A stretch of DNA of 64,000 bases from Parietaria judaica (Eukaryota; Streptophyta; Magnoliopsida; Rosales; Urticaceae): contig OX940869.1 of the NCBI GenBank assembly GCA_954871525.1, positions 20,550,001 to 20,614,000 on the forward strand, read 5' to 3'. Positions 33,867-46,639 of this stretch are shown piece by piece. Made by a program: the position numbers and the translations under genes. The notes beneath the pieces are model-generated. The model worked only from the letters and a program-made list of their open reading frames with translations, ran no database searches and was not told the origin of the DNA. Position 1 is the stretch's first letter. Every line of letters begins with the position of its first letter.

Positions 33867-35137
33867 TGTTGATGCAGAAAAATGCCTCAAACATAAAAGC
33901 GGCCCAATCGTCGGTGTTGGGCCGGGCCCAATATCATCTCGTGGACTTTTGTGTATTATGGGCTTGGGTTCGTGGACTTTTGAGTCAGAACGGGCCCTCC
34001 ACTGACTCGATGATCAGAAACCCGTGGCAAACTCCACTACCTGTTGCTAATAGGGCCAGGACTTGGCCTGGCCCGGATTACAGGTTCGGGATACCAAAAA
34101 CGGATTCCTGACCACCGTGTAGGGGGGGTCACGGTATTGACTCTCCAGTGGACCTTGACAGATTAGACCCTCAACCGGCGTCACGGGGACAGATCCGGGT
34201 CCTCGTGCTATCCCCGTAATCTGTATATCTGTCAAAGATACAAGAATACCGGATAGAACGAGCACCTCACGGACCTAAAACCTTGGCAAGGAGGGTCTTA
34301 GATCGTGTCAAAATCTTCTCCAGAACTTCCGCTCGAAGGTGTTTAATTTCTGTCTCGGAACCTGAACAAAACAAAAACCCGAGGTCAGGGAGAACCGGAG
34401 GTGGGGCCCCCAAATTCACCTCCGACACTCAACATTAGTGTAATATTCGAAGGGGAGATGTTTAGAGGATGCTCGAGAGAGTTTTGGTCGAGTTCCGTTG
34501 AGAGAGAATGAGTTACCGTTCAACTGAAACCGAGCTTCTATTTATAAGAGAACCCGGGGATTCAAATGCAATTATCTCATGATCCGGGAAGCCCCTGGTG
34601 CAAAATTATATGTTTTTTCGCATCCTCGGGACGTGGCCGATCCAACGCCGCAAAAATCACGGCGATCCGAGTTACGACACGCCCTCACACGCGGCAAACG
34701 TGGGCGGCGTGCGTGAGATGCTTGCCCTCCAAGCTGGTGACGTCAGCGTGAGTCACCCTGCTGATGTCGTCCTTCTGACGCATCCAGCAGCTGTTCGACA
34801 CGTGTAGGAACAGTACCTCGCCCCTTGGTGGGCCTGTGGGGTGCTGCCACGTGGCGGCTCACCCTTGGGGGCTTGTGGGACCCGCCCAGGTGTTTCCCGG
34901 CGTGTCACGGAGGTCCCGGGAGTTTCCCGAGGCCGTTTTTTACAAATTTTATATCGATTTTGGGTATTTCGATATTTTTGGGATCATATGGACTCTTTAT
35001 TTTTCGAAAACGGGCTTCCGGTGAATATTTTGGGGCAAAATTGATTATAATTAAATAATTAATAAAAGAAAAATTAAGTTTAATAATTTTTCTTTTGTTA
35101 ATTAATATTAAATCAATTGCGTAAAATACCCGTAACA
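33867..35137 (-). repeat. 5' LTR of element B
   Basis: This 1271 bp copy of the LTR at 22689 has a minus-strand TATAAATA at 34539-34546. Differences from the other copy are mostly C-to-T or G-to-A, often at CG (for example near 33935 and 34790), as expected for methylated DNA. Confidence 0.95.
34539..34546 (-). promoter_or_regulatory. LTR TATA box (element B)
   Basis: TATAAATA on the minus strand inside the 5' LTR would drive the genomic RNA toward gag. The same site occurs in the 3' LTR at 23361-23368. Confidence 0.6.
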
Positions 35138-35338
35138 GGAGAGATGAGAAATTATTATGTATTAAGACGCGTGAGAATAGGAACGAGTACCTTTGCTACG
35201 TATGGGAAGGAAAGCTAACTTAACTTTATACGTGGAGGAGATTAACTTAGACACGTAATAATATAAATACTCACATATATACATATATATCAGTTGATAT
35301 CATTATTTAAACGACATCACTTTCCATTTAGTATAGAT
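35138..35338. other. Short flank between element B and the small CACTA
   Basis: It starts with the GGAGA duplication of element B and ends in GAT (35336-35338), the CACTA duplication. It has no gene. Confidence 0.6.
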
Positions 35339-37930
35339 CACTAGTACAAATTGTTGATTAGACCACGCAGATTCAACCATGGAAGTAGAAAACCATGGTC
35401 TAAAGCCGCGTATAGACAACAGAAATTGAAAACCATGGTCGAAGCACCAGTGTGCCGTTGTCACGCCGCGGCGTGCCGCGGCGTGCCTTCTATTTGACCA
35501 TGGAATTTGTTCCGTGGTCGACGATGTGTCGTTTACATAGTATCACGCCGCGGCGTATTTTACACACGCCCTGGCTTTCATACTTGAGACAACGGATAAA
35601 TATACATGGTTGTACAAGTATCGTTTGTAAAAAATCTGCCGCGGCTTACATTAAACGTGCCGCTGCTTATATTACACAATATCTATTCATAAAACCTGAT
35701 TCTCCCCTCACTCACCCTCGCTCTTCACATCGTGTTGCAGAGAATAAATTCTAGGGCAAAATGAGCAGCACCAAGGCTTCGTCTAAAAGCTCCACCAACG
35801 CTCACTTGGACGCACGTTGGCAAGAACGAGATCAGACGGACGCTCGGCGAGGCACACTGGCTTGAAGCTCCTCCTTCCTGGCCTAAAAATCGTTGTCAAA
35901 GGCACCCGTTCGACTCTCGTTTCCAACTCGCCATCGCCGGCGGTCGCGACACTTGGATTTGCCACGGTGATTTTGAAATTCATTTTCAAAAAGTTGGGGT
36001 TTCTGTGTAGTTTTTTCTGATTTGTGTTCTCTTTGTGGCAATAAGCTTCGAAAGAAGATGTGCGACCAGCTCTGTAGGACCAGCCTGCGACGAAGTAAGT
36101 GGCGTTAGCGGAGAGATACCAGAGTCCCTGTATGCTTTCTTCGACACCGGCGATCGCTACAAAAGAGTTTGTGATCTTCTTCTTCCTTTTTTCAGTTTGT
36201 TGTTGTGAGTGAAAATGGCATTTTAAAGGTTTTGATGCTGATTTGAACTCAATAGATTCATGTTTGGATTGAGAATGTATTACAACAATAGATTGTATCA
36301 ATGTAATGGTTGGTTTTGATTGTAATTTTGATTGTGTATCCGATAATCATACTTGCAATTTTTTCATGTTTAGGTTAAAAAACAAACAAAATTATTGTAG
36401 CGTGCTTTTGAAATTTGGAGATCTTAGCTATATTTGATAACCAATCTTATGTAGTTCGTCGTGCTTAGGTAGAAAATGAATTAAATTTGGTACTTCCTAG
36501 TGTCAACTCGTAGTTTGTCGCAATGGGAAATGAAAATCTGTGCCAATAAAAAATACTTGAATTATCTAAGTCTGTACAAGTCAGTTTAAGGTTTGGGTCT
36601 AATATTTTGTTTTGTGGTACTGTTTCATGACTTTGAAGGAGCAGCTACAACCTCCTACGAGGGCGTGACCAGCTACAATAAATTTTGCTCGCTTCTTAAT
36701 CAAACTTCGTGTGTTCTCTCCCTGGTCGGTAAACTTTGTTTCCTTAATTTAGTTGAGTTGATTTGGTCTTGTATTTACTTATTTAAGTTACTAATTTTGT
36801 GTTTTTGGTGTTTCGAAGGCTTGCATAGGTTATATATCTTGTTGCCCGGTCGATCTTTCGCTCACTTCTTGGCCTTCAACATCGCAAGCACGCTGCCTTT
36901 ATTCTCTTGTGATTGGTATTGTTTTTTTTTTTTTTAACAGATATAATTTACTCTGCTACGTAATTGTGTTGATATAGGCATGTATTGGTTCTGTGATTGG
37001 TATATTAGCTTAGTTTTTAGGTTATAATTGCAAGAATTTTGCATTTCGGTAACTAGTAAGAATTTGCATAGTCAAGTTTATTCGATGTTGTATTGCTTTG
37101 TGTATGGACTAGTCAACCAATATTTCTTCGGCGATCTTCCTAATGCATTATGTTCATTGTCCAATCTTTCTTCACTGTAAGTTTTATGTACAAAATTGTT
37201 GCTTATAAGTTTTGTTGTACTCTTTTAATTTTTTACAGATATCAATCAACTCCATACTTTTCATAAACGAAGAAAACGCTTAAGAATAGGACTGGAAAAT
37301 GAAGTGCCATCACTCTCAAGCTAGGTCGATGGCATAATCTGCGTGTTCCTATACTGGCTTCAATTATGTATGTTCAAAAGTTTTCTAGTGTTTTTGTATG
37401 AATTTATTTGGCTATTACGTATTTTTATAGTGGTGTACGTGTAGAGGTAGCTACACTTGATTATTTATCTTCATATAGTATTGCTTAATTTTTGAAGAAC
37501 TAGGCTTCCAAATTTTTACTTCATCTTGATGCTAGTTTAATACTCTTTTTATTTTGTTTATATTACTTAATCATATATTTATTATTAAGTAATGATTGAA
37601 ATAAAAAACCAATAACGGGTACTGAATTTAGTTTATTATATATGTTTTTCCAGATTTTTTTTAAATCAGTTTTGGTCTACTTTTTTTCTATAATTAGCTT
37701 TTGGACTTTAGACAACGGAAATAACCATGGTCTAAAGTCCAGTCTCGCCGCGGCACATATTGAGATCCCACTATGGATACATTCCGTTGTGCGAACCCAC
37801 TTCCCACCATGGATACTTTTCCGTTGTCTAAACTTTCTACCATGGAGGATTCAACCACGGTCTTAAAGCATGGTTGAAATTTTTCAACCATGGTTTTTAA
37901 CTATGGTTGAATCCATAATTTGTAGTAGTG
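35339..37930. mobile_element. Non-autonomous CACTA element, 2.6 kb
   Basis: It begins CACTAGTACAAATTGTTGA and ends with the complement of CACTACTACAAATTATGGAT. The 3 bp duplication GAT lies on both sides (35336-35338 and 37931-37933). Subterminal regions hold CCATGG-type and GCCGCGGC palindromes (for example 35465-35472 and 35475-35482). No transposase is inside. The interior (35760-37300) has exon-like GC-rich pieces alternating with T-rich intron-like DNA, possibly captured host sequence that I cannot name. Its left end shares 20 bases with the large CACTA at 53158. Confidence 0.9.
35783..36301 (-). CDS. Unrecognised ORF inside the small CACTA
   Basis: The 172-codon minus-strand frame includes two related phrases (VAIAGVEESIQGLWYL and SVATAGDGELETRVERV), suggesting an internal duplication. 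It has no known domain, signal peptide or clear promoter. It may be captured sequence or chance. Confidence 0.25.
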   Translation of the reverse strand: MIQSIVVIHSQSKHESIEFKSASKPLKCHFHSQQQTEKRKKKITNSFVAIAGVEESIQGLWYLSANATYFVAGWSYRAGRTSSFEAYCHKENTNQKKLHRNPNFLKMNFKITVANPSVATAGDGELETRVERVPLTTIFRPGRRSFKPVCLAERPSDLVLANVRPSERWWSF

Positions 37931-38674
37931 GATATAGGCAAACTTTGCAGCTTAGCATAATATATAGTTCCATGACTTATAAAATAAACAGATATTACAG
38001 TTATTCAGTAAATATTTTTGTTTTTTTTGTTTTCGTTCAGTTCAATGACCTAACCATACCGAACGCAGAGTTTTGTATTGGGCCTTCAAAATATTTGGGT
38101 CGGAATGGGTCGCTTTTCTAAACCCAATAAGATCGGGTCGGGTTCATCTTTTACTTTGGGTCGACCAAATCCAACCCATGCACACCCCTAACTATGAGGA
38201 TCGGTTTACAAAAAAAAAAAAAAAATCCTCACACAATTAATTTATGTCCGTTATGCGACACAGGTGGGGTAACCCTTTAAAAATATTTTTAACAAGGATT
38301 AGAGTCACATACTAATAATCCATGCTACCCTATTCGGTGTACGTAACACAAATAATTAATTTTGCCTAATCGTGATAAAATAATTTTCTCTTAGTTTTAA
38401 ACACGTTATATCTTGATTTTAATTGAGCCATGAGTAAAAGTAAATATCATTAAAATCGATAAACAAATAAACGCTCTCTGATCTTCAAGAACTCTGTGCC
38501 TCATTGCTCCATGCGATTTCGATTTCTGTGAGGAAGATAGCTCCCAAAAGCCTTTCGATATATTCTTCGGAACTCGATTTTTAGGATGTGTGTGCTCACA
38601 CTGAATAACAGCTAAACACTAATAGCAAAATCCTGAGAAGAATTTTTGCCAAGAAATTTGCATAAACTGATTAG
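37931..38674. other. hAT-like MITE remnant and AT-rich DNA
   Basis: 38070-38189 is GGGTCGGG/ACCCAA-rich and ends ATGCACACCCCTA, a hAT-like end as at 1962. The rest has no gene. Confidence 0.4.
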
Positions 38675-39115
38675 CTTGGACGATTAGCGAGTAAGCCCAG
38701 GTTGAGTCAACTCGGACTTCTGATGATGACCAAGTAAGCTTAGGCCGAGTCAACTCGGACTTTTGCGATTACCGAGTCAGCTCGAGCCTAGTAACCTTGG
38801 ACCTTTGACAATTACTGAGTAAGCACGGGCCAAGTCAACTCGGAATTTAGTGATTATCGAGTTAGATCGGGCCGAGTCAACTATGACTTCTGAGGATTAC
38901 TGAGTAAGCTTGGGCCGAGTCAACTCGGACTTTGGCGATTACCGAGTAATCTCGGGTCGAACTACTAATGATAACCAAGCTAAGTCAACTCGGAATTTGA
39001 CGATTACCAAAGTTGGCCCGAATCAACTCGGACATTGGTGATTACTAAGTAAACTCGAGCTGAGTCAAGTCGGACTTTGGAAATTACCAAGCCAACTTGA
39101 ACTTTTGACGGTTGG
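38675..39115. repeat. Degenerate minisatellite of about 55-60 bp
   Basis: Seven to eight diverged units are built on GGGCCGAGTCAACTCGGACTT followed by GATTACCGAGTAA. CGAGTCAACTCG is a near-palindrome. By position it parallels the 114 bp array at the 3' side of element B, in a degraded relative of it. Confidence 0.85.
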
Positions 39116-40318
39116 GCTCGCATTCTTGGCCCCATGAGTTATTGAACTTTATTCATTAATGCTCTGATAGTGTCGGCGGCCAGGGTCGTTGTTGGTGGTG
39201 TTTTTGACGACGATCTCTCTCCTTGCCATCTAGCGTGGCGGGGTACTCTAGGTAGTTGGGTCTTTTGGGTATTTGTATCTCGCGCATGGTTCATGTACTA
39301 TTGAGAGTCTTGGTGAAAGGGGACCCCCAAATGTAAAGTGATGTGCCATCGTCGATCACCCGCCATTCTTAGAGCGGTCGAGGTTATTGGTGAAGTCTCT
39401 CTCGTTTTCCACGTTTATGCATTTTTGCGAGCTGAATCTTCACACTCGTGCACTATCAACCCTATATTCTTTTCTATTGTGTCGAATGAAGACTGATCTT
39501 CAGGTTGCTTGAGATTGTGTTGAGTTTTGTGATCCGATGTCCTTTACGGTCAGCTACCAACGCGTCTCTAGGATAATCCTCTGCGGCGGTTCTACCTCTG
39601 CCTCTATCGAACTCCCGTCTTTGCAAAGAACTTCTTTGACGATGGTGTCGTATCTTAGGCACTATGAGGTCAATCTTATCAATCAAAAGACATTTTCTTC
39701 CAATCGCATGTGTTTGTCGTCGCCCGCGGGATCGGAGCAATGCTCAACTCCGGTTGATTATGTACTCGATTCTGGCGTGTTCCAATTGAGCTCATATATT
39801 GCTGGCAACGCCTTCTGTGGGGTAGTGTCTAGTGCCGGTGAGTGACATCTTTGCGGTTGTTGAGTTAGCGTAAGAAGATCTTGAGGTTATCGAGGCAATT
39901 AATGTGAAATATTGAGGTCGTTGAGGCAACCGAGATGAATCTTGATGCGAAAGAGACAATGCTCAATGTCGTTTTTGCAGTCAGTCAAGATATCTAACTC
40001 GTTGATATGATCGAGGCACGTCTTCATACTTTGGTTGTTGTCTTACCGGATCAGGCCTTCGAGCGTTGATCTTTGAGGTTTTGACTCTGGCCGTTCTCTC
40101 TCCTTACTGAGCCTTTAGCGTTGTCTTCGGGATTTGAACATTGTCTGTCATCTCTCCTCGATGAGCCTTTGGCATCGTCTTTCGACTTTGGGCCTTGGTC
40201 GTTGTCTCACCTAAATGTGCCTTCGGTGTCGTCTTCGGGTCTTGAACTTTATCCTACCAAGATCGGCCTTTGGCGGAGTGACGTAGTTCTGCTTTTTCTC
40301 CCATTCTGACAAAGTGGT
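39116..40318 (-). pseudogene. Degraded Tat-type element remnant (gag and leader)
   Basis: No long ORF survives. On the minus strand, 39480-39745 reads a basic segment (HHRQRSSLQRREFDRGRGRT) reminiscent of the region before the gag knuckle. 39850-40300 contains CTTGAGGTCGTTGAGGCAACCGAGATG and CTTCGGG-rich leader phrases. The same leader phrases resume at 42960-43260, across the inserted repeat C, and lead into the LTR at 43337. I infer one old element, cut by repeat C and internally deleted. Confidence 0.45.
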
Positions 40319-41133
40319 TGTTGGTTTTAAATTCGAATAAACCATCGATTTATCACGGATATGTCCCTTGGTTCACAGGGTAACATTGAAAAATTTAATC
40401 TGACTTCATAAATAATATTATCAAACAATCACAAAAATAAATAAAAGCAATAAATGTTTGCATTTATCAACCAAATGCATAAGGCCGTACCTCTCGTTGG
40501 CAATTGTGGTTGCGCTTTTGATATCTGCAGGGCTCTGCTGTGCTGAGGAAAGCTCTCGTGATCTTCCGGAATAAGGTTCTGAATTTTCCCTACAAAAGCG
40601 TGGGCTTTACCGACAGAACTCCAACATCAAAAATATAATTGATGGTTCCTTTTAAGCTTTCGAAGAAAACGTCTCACTAAACCGAACCGAGAACGGGAGA
40701 GGAGAAAAAAAATGTCTCAAACTCATGAGAGAGGAGAGAGTTCGATTTTTAGTCTGATGAAGGCGTGTTGAATTGTGTCAAATCCCTATTTATAGCGTTT
40801 GGTCTCAAGTTGGATAAATTCCTTCAACTACCTGGAGATATTATCTCCCCAATTTTTCAAAATTATATATTAATATATATATATTTGATTGCAATCCAAT
40901 GGTTCAGATCAAACCATGTTCAATTTAACGAATGAAATTAATCAAAGAATAAATCAAATCTTTGACCAAGTCAAAATTCAATTTTCTTATCCTCATTTTT
41001 TTGAAATATATATAAATATATATTATTAATTATTTTCCAATCCAATGGTTTAAGATAAAATCTTATAATCATCTAACATATCAAATTAATTGAGAATAAA
41101 TCAAATATCCAAACTAGTTTACCAAGCCAAATT

Positions 41134-41173
<40 letters not shown>

Positions 41174-41355
41174 AATACATTTTTCAATTATACGGTTAAG
41201 ATTAAATCTTAACCGATCCGATGGATAAAATAAATTTTAGGGTTTTTCTCAAATTCCTAAACTTAAGTACTTATGCCGCAAACAATAAAACTTCCAAAAC
41301 CACCAAAAACGTTTGAAATTAGTTCCACTTATTTAGCATCCACAATTTCTAATTT

Positions 41356-41391
<36 letters not shown>

Positions 41392-42780
41392 TAACTCTTG
41401 TAATTATTAATTATTAATTATCTAATTAATAATTAAATTCAAATAATTAATTATATTCTAGTTACTGCTCATACATTTAACACATTAAAATGTTGCAGGT
41501 ATAACTTTTAATTTCGTGTTACGTGATTTAATTACTGCAAACCGAACTATAGGTTAAAAATATTAAATTTTATAAATCACAAACCGTCAATCAGATTGAC
41601 ACGGTTCTAAAAGATAAATTGCTCGGAATTAAATTTCTAATGATATTCCAGTTGTTCCAATATAATAATTCAATCATCTTTTGACAGTTATATTTTCAGT
41701 ACAAAACTTTGATAATTTTGCCGTAGAAAAATAAAACTTCTAATACTATGACACACACATTAGTTTTAACTGTTCTGTCGTATGTCGAATAATTAGAAAA
41801 CATATTTTTAAGTACGATTCGTCTGTGCCATAGCTATCCTGGGGACCATGGACCCAAATAATTAAAGCTCCAACGAATTGCTAGAATCGTTCGTTGACTT
41901 CGGTGTAATTCATCTATAAACGGAAGTTGCACTCTCTAGTGAAATGGAATTATATTTCCTTTCAAAAGGTGTCCATTGATACAATCAAATTCTGGTAAAT
42001 AATCTCTTACTTGATGATCTACACATAAGCAAGCGTTTTAACAGTATTGTCTCTTAATGCCTTTTCCTCCATGACTCAGTTTATCATCTTATAATTGACC
42101 TACTCACAGATATAAATCGTAAGCTGCTCACGAGTCCATTTTACTTATCATGATGAACAATCTAGGGAATGAATCATCATGACTCTAAAGAGAGCTATGC
42201 GATGTCCATTTCTGTAATCGAGCTACCCTTCCTTATTGACATAATATTTTTGGAAAATAGCATTGTTGGGAACTACGATGTTGTGTTCTTTAATTATTAA
42301 ATCAAAGAACAATCAAGTAAATTGTATGGGTTCACGATAACTCACGATTTAGATTAATTTCCATTCTGCCATCTTTAGTTACTTACTTTCCAGCTTTCAG
42401 AAACGGTCTTACTTGATGAGCTTTCATAATTTTTCAGGTTCTATCCATTATGAAACCGCTTCATACTTAAGGAACTTCTAGTGAGTGTGACACACACTAT
42501 AATTCTACGTAGGATCTCCCACTTAGTTACATTAATGACTTTAACAATTACTAGGTTCCCACCCAATTATTTAAGTCTTGGAAAACTTTAAGTTAATTTA
42601 TTATATTCATTAATTATTCTTCACATTGACTCGGTCGTTATAATGATATATAATTGCATTCCATTATGAACTAAAGATCAACGTTCAATTATATCATATA
42701 GAAAATTATAATAGCATTAACATAATAAGTAGCAACTTTATTCAATTATGAATAAAAATCATTACAAGGGGGAAAAAGTC
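40319..42780 (-). mobile_element. Repeat family C, copy 2 (LTR-like, 2.4 kb)
   Basis: It begins TGTTGGTTTTAAATTCG on the + strand and is collinear with 50790-53157: GCATAAGGCCGTACCT at both left ends, a GTGGGCTT(T/C) phrase, the 23 bp block at 41833-41855 and a CTTAATGCCTTTTCCTCC-like segment. A minus-strand CTATAAATAGGG near 40790 suggests an LTR promoter. There is no coding region and the right end is not fixed. It is probably a solo LTR of an element I cannot classify. Confidence 0.65.
41135..41392. repeat. TA and TAA microsatellites
   Basis: (TA)n lies at about 41141-41171 and (TAA)n at about 41359-41390, both inside repeat C copy 2. They are absent from the copy at 50790, so they arose after the copies split. 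Confidence 0.85.
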
Positions 42781-43336
42781 ACATTGTTTAAGGAAATTAT
42801 CCTAATAGATGTCTGCTTGGTCTTTAGTGCATGCTCTTAATAAAGGTGCTTTGTAAGGAACGATGAGAGCGTAATGGCATTATTTGGCGTCGCGATCCTC
42901 CTCGAGATTCATCTTGATATGACCCGAAACGAAGCTCGCATACATAGATGATGTGATTGATATGGATCTTTATGTTGCTGACATGACCGAGATGAAACTT
43001 GAGGTTGCTGACATGACCAATGCAGATTTTGAGGTGACCAAGACAGACCTTGAGGTCGTAGCTGCTGAGGTCATTGAGACGAGCGGGATGAAGTTTGTGG
43101 GGTCTTGGTGGTGCCAAGCTTGGGGGGGGGGGGGGGGGGGGGGGTTCTGCACGGCGAGAGATTCTACGGCATATGACTGATTTCTCGTTGACGAAATGCG
43201 TGTATTATACTTTGTGTTGAATGACTGCGACAATTTGGAGGTCATTGAGCAACCGAGATGGTTTCAAGGTCGTTTAATTTTTTAGCAGGGACTTGAGGCT
43301 TTAACTTGTCGGGCCCTCACCTTCTTGCCTCACAAT
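42781..43336 (-). other. Leader remnant of the degraded Tat-type element, with G23 run
   Basis: Tandem phrases GTTGCTGACATGACC(GAGATG) occur at 42976-43020 and continue the leader seen before 40319. A run of 23 G lies at 43122-43144. ACTTGAGGCTTTAACTTGTC just before 43337 matches ACTCGAGGCTTAATCTCGTC of element B, and the primer site is decayed. Confidence 0.5.
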
Positions 43337-44094
43337 GTTGATGCAAAAAAAATGGATCAAACACTTTTGCAGCCCATGTTTTAAAAATAGGTCCGGCCCA
43401 TCACCATTTGTTAACTTTTTCAGTTTAGACTCTTGATTCCAATGTTTAGCAGACCGGACCCTCTGCTAACTAGGCAGACTAGAACCAAATACTCTGACCC
43501 AGGATATGGATCAACGACCGCTGAGAACCGAGAGCGATGTACGATAGGTCGACAATCAAATGAGTCTTTGATGTCTGGGAGAATCATGGCGGTGATGATA
43601 TATAATGCCGCACCTCGTCACTTATAGTGAGGTTGCCTATATACTCATTTTACTAGGATCATGTTATCACGTAGTTCAAAGTGGGCGTCAAGAGATGCAT
43701 ACCTGAGTTTTCCTAGGCACGTCGGGAATTGATAGCGGAGATGAGGGTTGGTTGACACTCAGACCTTCCTCCGGTGCCTTCTTTATTGCTGGCTCTTTAG
43801 AGAGTTAGGGACTCGTCTGACGCCTCGTCTCTAATCTCATGCTCAGAGCTCGAATCTTTTATCTTTAGAGAGTCGGCAATTCCTCTAGTGTCTCTTTCTA
43901 ACTAGCTCCTCCACTAAGGCATTAGTCGGGTACTTAAACCAATATATATATATATATATATATATATACACCGAGTGTGCTTTAATTTAAAAATATTTAT
44001 TTTCTCTTTTTCAGCTCTCGATTTTGAATGACTGGCCTTCAAGGGCGTTTTTGGGCATAAATTGATTTTTATTAGTGCTGAAAAACACCCATAA
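43337..44094 (-). repeat. LTR of the degraded relative of element B
   Basis: It starts TGTTGATGCAAAAAAAATGG (element B: TGTTGATGCAGAAAAATGCC) and ends AAAACACCCATAACA (element B: AAAATACCCGTAACA). About 758 bp including a TA tract at 43943-43967. There is no detected partner LTR or duplication. Confidence 0.75.
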
Positions 44095-44649
44095 CAGCAG
44101 TGGAACTAAATATTAGAAATACCTAAGTGCTATGTTTGAGATGATATGAGACAAGTAATAAAAATTTAGTTAACATGAGTGTTTAGTTTAATTTGGAATT
44201 GAGAGTATAAACAAAACAATTGAAAAATATGCTTAAGAAAGACTTGATAAAAAAAAACATTGGAGAATTATTTTACTAAGAATAATTATCATTGTAAAAA
44301 ATTTAGCTAAGAATAATTTGACATTTTGTGGACGTAATGAAAAAAATAACTAAGCGAACAATGAAATTATTTTGAGTTTAATTGAAATGATAACCGAATT
44401 TGAGTACACTAATGCAAGACCATCTCTGACGTATTACAAATAGTAAAATTTGTAATCATTATTTGGGACATAGAACAATATGTGTTGATACAATTATTAG
44501 CAAGTGAAGTGAAAAATACAATTTTGGAAAAAAAAGTAAAACAACCAGGGTATTTATTTTTAATTATTCTTTATTTTACTCCCGATTTAAGTCGAAATAA
44601 GCAAATGTCTCTTTTATTGAGGTGTGTAGACACTTAAACTGTAACGGTG
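44095..44649. other. AT-rich DNA, no gene
   Basis: I see nothing recognisable. Confidence 0.5.
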
Positions 44650-46639
44650 GAAGAATATTTATTGGAATTTCTAAAAGTGGACGATACTTCAGAGAATGGT
44701 CTTTTTAATGAGATTTTCTTCCATGTTGTCAGTACGCATGTCGACAAACGAGGTTGTGAAAATTCCAACGGTTTTTACGACGTCTTTGCTGTCGTCATTC
44801 TCCGTTAGAGGTGGGTCAAATTCTGGTGCGGTGGTAGATTATGCCTGGCGATAGATTGAGCCCTCGTGTTGAGTGTGATGCTTGAGGAAGGATGCTGCAT
44901 CGCGCTGTCTGAAGTACTTGCTCGGCTCGTCATGTTGAATGGCGGTTGTCGTACTCCGGGTTCTTCCGATGAATGCTAGTGAAGGAATCTTCAAGATTAT
45001 TGGCCGAGTAATCTCCTCATTCTAGCGCCAAATTGTTAATGCTCGAAAATTGATTAAGGTAGAACCTGGCCCACAGCTCAAGCCCAGAGCCAGACCCTGT
45101 GGTCGCGTGGGTAATTGGGGTGGAGTCAACGATGATTGGCTAAAGGTCGTCCTAGCTGGAGGCAAATCGTTCGTCTTGGATGAGGCTCTAGCTATTTTCG
45201 GTGATCCTTGATTTTTTCCTTCCTCAGTGAAGTCTCGGCGGCGTGGGAGGACCTGCAAAATAGAAAATAATGATGCCGCAACCCGTCATCACGTAATTCA
45301 AAGAGAATTAGGTCATCACATAGTTCAAAGAGGACCTGCCTACGCATCTCAAAGATAATCAGGTCATCGCGTAGTTCATCGTTAGTGATAAATGGAGGAA
45401 TAACGAGGTGGTCTATATCGTCGTTGGAGCCGATAATGGCGGTGCAGGGTATTACCATCGACGATGTCGAAAATGACAGCGTAGGGGTGACCGTCGTGGA
45501 TGGCGAGGGTATTACTAGCGAGCGAGGAGGGACGGAGAGTGCCAATCGAGACTACGCCAGGTTGTGGTAAAACTCAGATCACTAGCAAGCGTCGGAGTTA
45601 AAACTATCCGGACTTGTGTCCCTGCCGAGCGCAGACTCGAGAATGATATGCCTGATGAGGAACCTTGGAACAAGTCCATCACTTCCTGTACTTACAGGGG
45701 AATGTGATTTCTTGAGCCAGCGATAGAAGAGAGAAAGAAAGGGAGAGAGAGAGAGAGAGATAGAGAGAGAGTGGGGATAAAAATTGTCTGTAAAACGATG
45801 AAATCAGAGCCTCTATCTATAGGGGAAAGTGTAACCACTTTTCCACCTTTTGAGGGGATTAAAAGGGACATTCCTTTAATATCCTCACCAAAAATGCACC
45901 ATTACCCTTTCCGTTGGAGCTCGTCGAGCTGCCTTGCCAAGTAGGGTGCTCATCGGGCGAGTTTAGCTTGTTTGTCGCCTCAGAATTCTTTGGGGATTAC
46001 GCAAGCGTGTACGTCGGGTCCTAAGGCGTCCTTGAAACTTCCTTGATGTCCCGATGAACTTTAATTTTCTTGTTACTCGTATTTGTTGTGAATTTACACC
46101 TTGTCAAGTTTTGTAGGCAAGGGGATGCACGTCGTCTATGGGGCCTCGCCATGTTGAAGACCTTGATGGTGACTTGGTCCACAGGGGGTCGCTCTTGCCA
46201 TAGAGGTTGCTCACGAGAGGGGATTCGCTTTTGACTAAGTAAACGGGAGTTCTCTCTCGCAAGACGGGCTCGCTTGAGAGGGTCACCTAGAGGGCTCGCC
46301 TTATCGAGACGGTTGAATAGAGAGCTCGCCTCGTTAAGAGGATCGTCGATGACTTTGGTGGTCGCCAACTAGGGTCGCCAAGAACCTTCTGAGATCGTCG
46401 TTACCTCGTTGATGGCCTTCTAATGTCCCCCGCTCCACGCCGGGTAGTCGAGTTCCTTTCTGGGTCACCATGGGGATTCTTTAAGGTTTTCTTTGCCTTC
46501 CGGACTCCGTCATTTGGGGCTTTATCTTCGCATCCTCGTCCATTGGGCTCGAACTTGGCCGGTGGGTTTTTACTTTGGTCAGTGAGCCTTGACTTTTGTC
46601 TTTAGGACCCATATTTTTAATAAGTCGACGCATAACCCA
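44650..46639 (-). mobile_element. Third Tat-type remnant: leader and LTR
   Basis: 44650-45032 is leader-like. At 45021-45030 the minus strand reads TTGGCGCTAGAATGAGGAG, matching the primer site of element B. The LTR starts at 45033 (TGTTAATGCTCG) and ends at about 46639 (GCATAACCCA). It contains a GA microsatellite (45725-45772) and a minus-strand CCTATAGATAGAGG promoter-like phrase near 45817. No second LTR was found. The small ORFs here are not recognisable. Confidence 0.55.

Larger units (their letters stand above)
22689..35137 (-). mobile_element. Element B: complete Tat-type Ty3/Gypsy retrotransposon, degraded pol
   Basis: The 12449 bp unit is bounded by 1271 bp LTRs (22689-23959 and 33867-35137) with the duplication GGAGA on both sides (22684-22688 and 35138-35142). 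It is read on the minus strand in the order 5' LTR (right), primer site, leader, gag, protease, RT, RNase H, second RNase H, integrase, 114 bp array, antisense ORF, purine tract, 3' LTR (left). I saw about a dozen base differences between the LTRs, near one percent, so it is older than element A. The second RNase H domain and antisense ORF place it in the Tat lineage. One frameshift and three stops make it defective. Confidence 0.95.
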
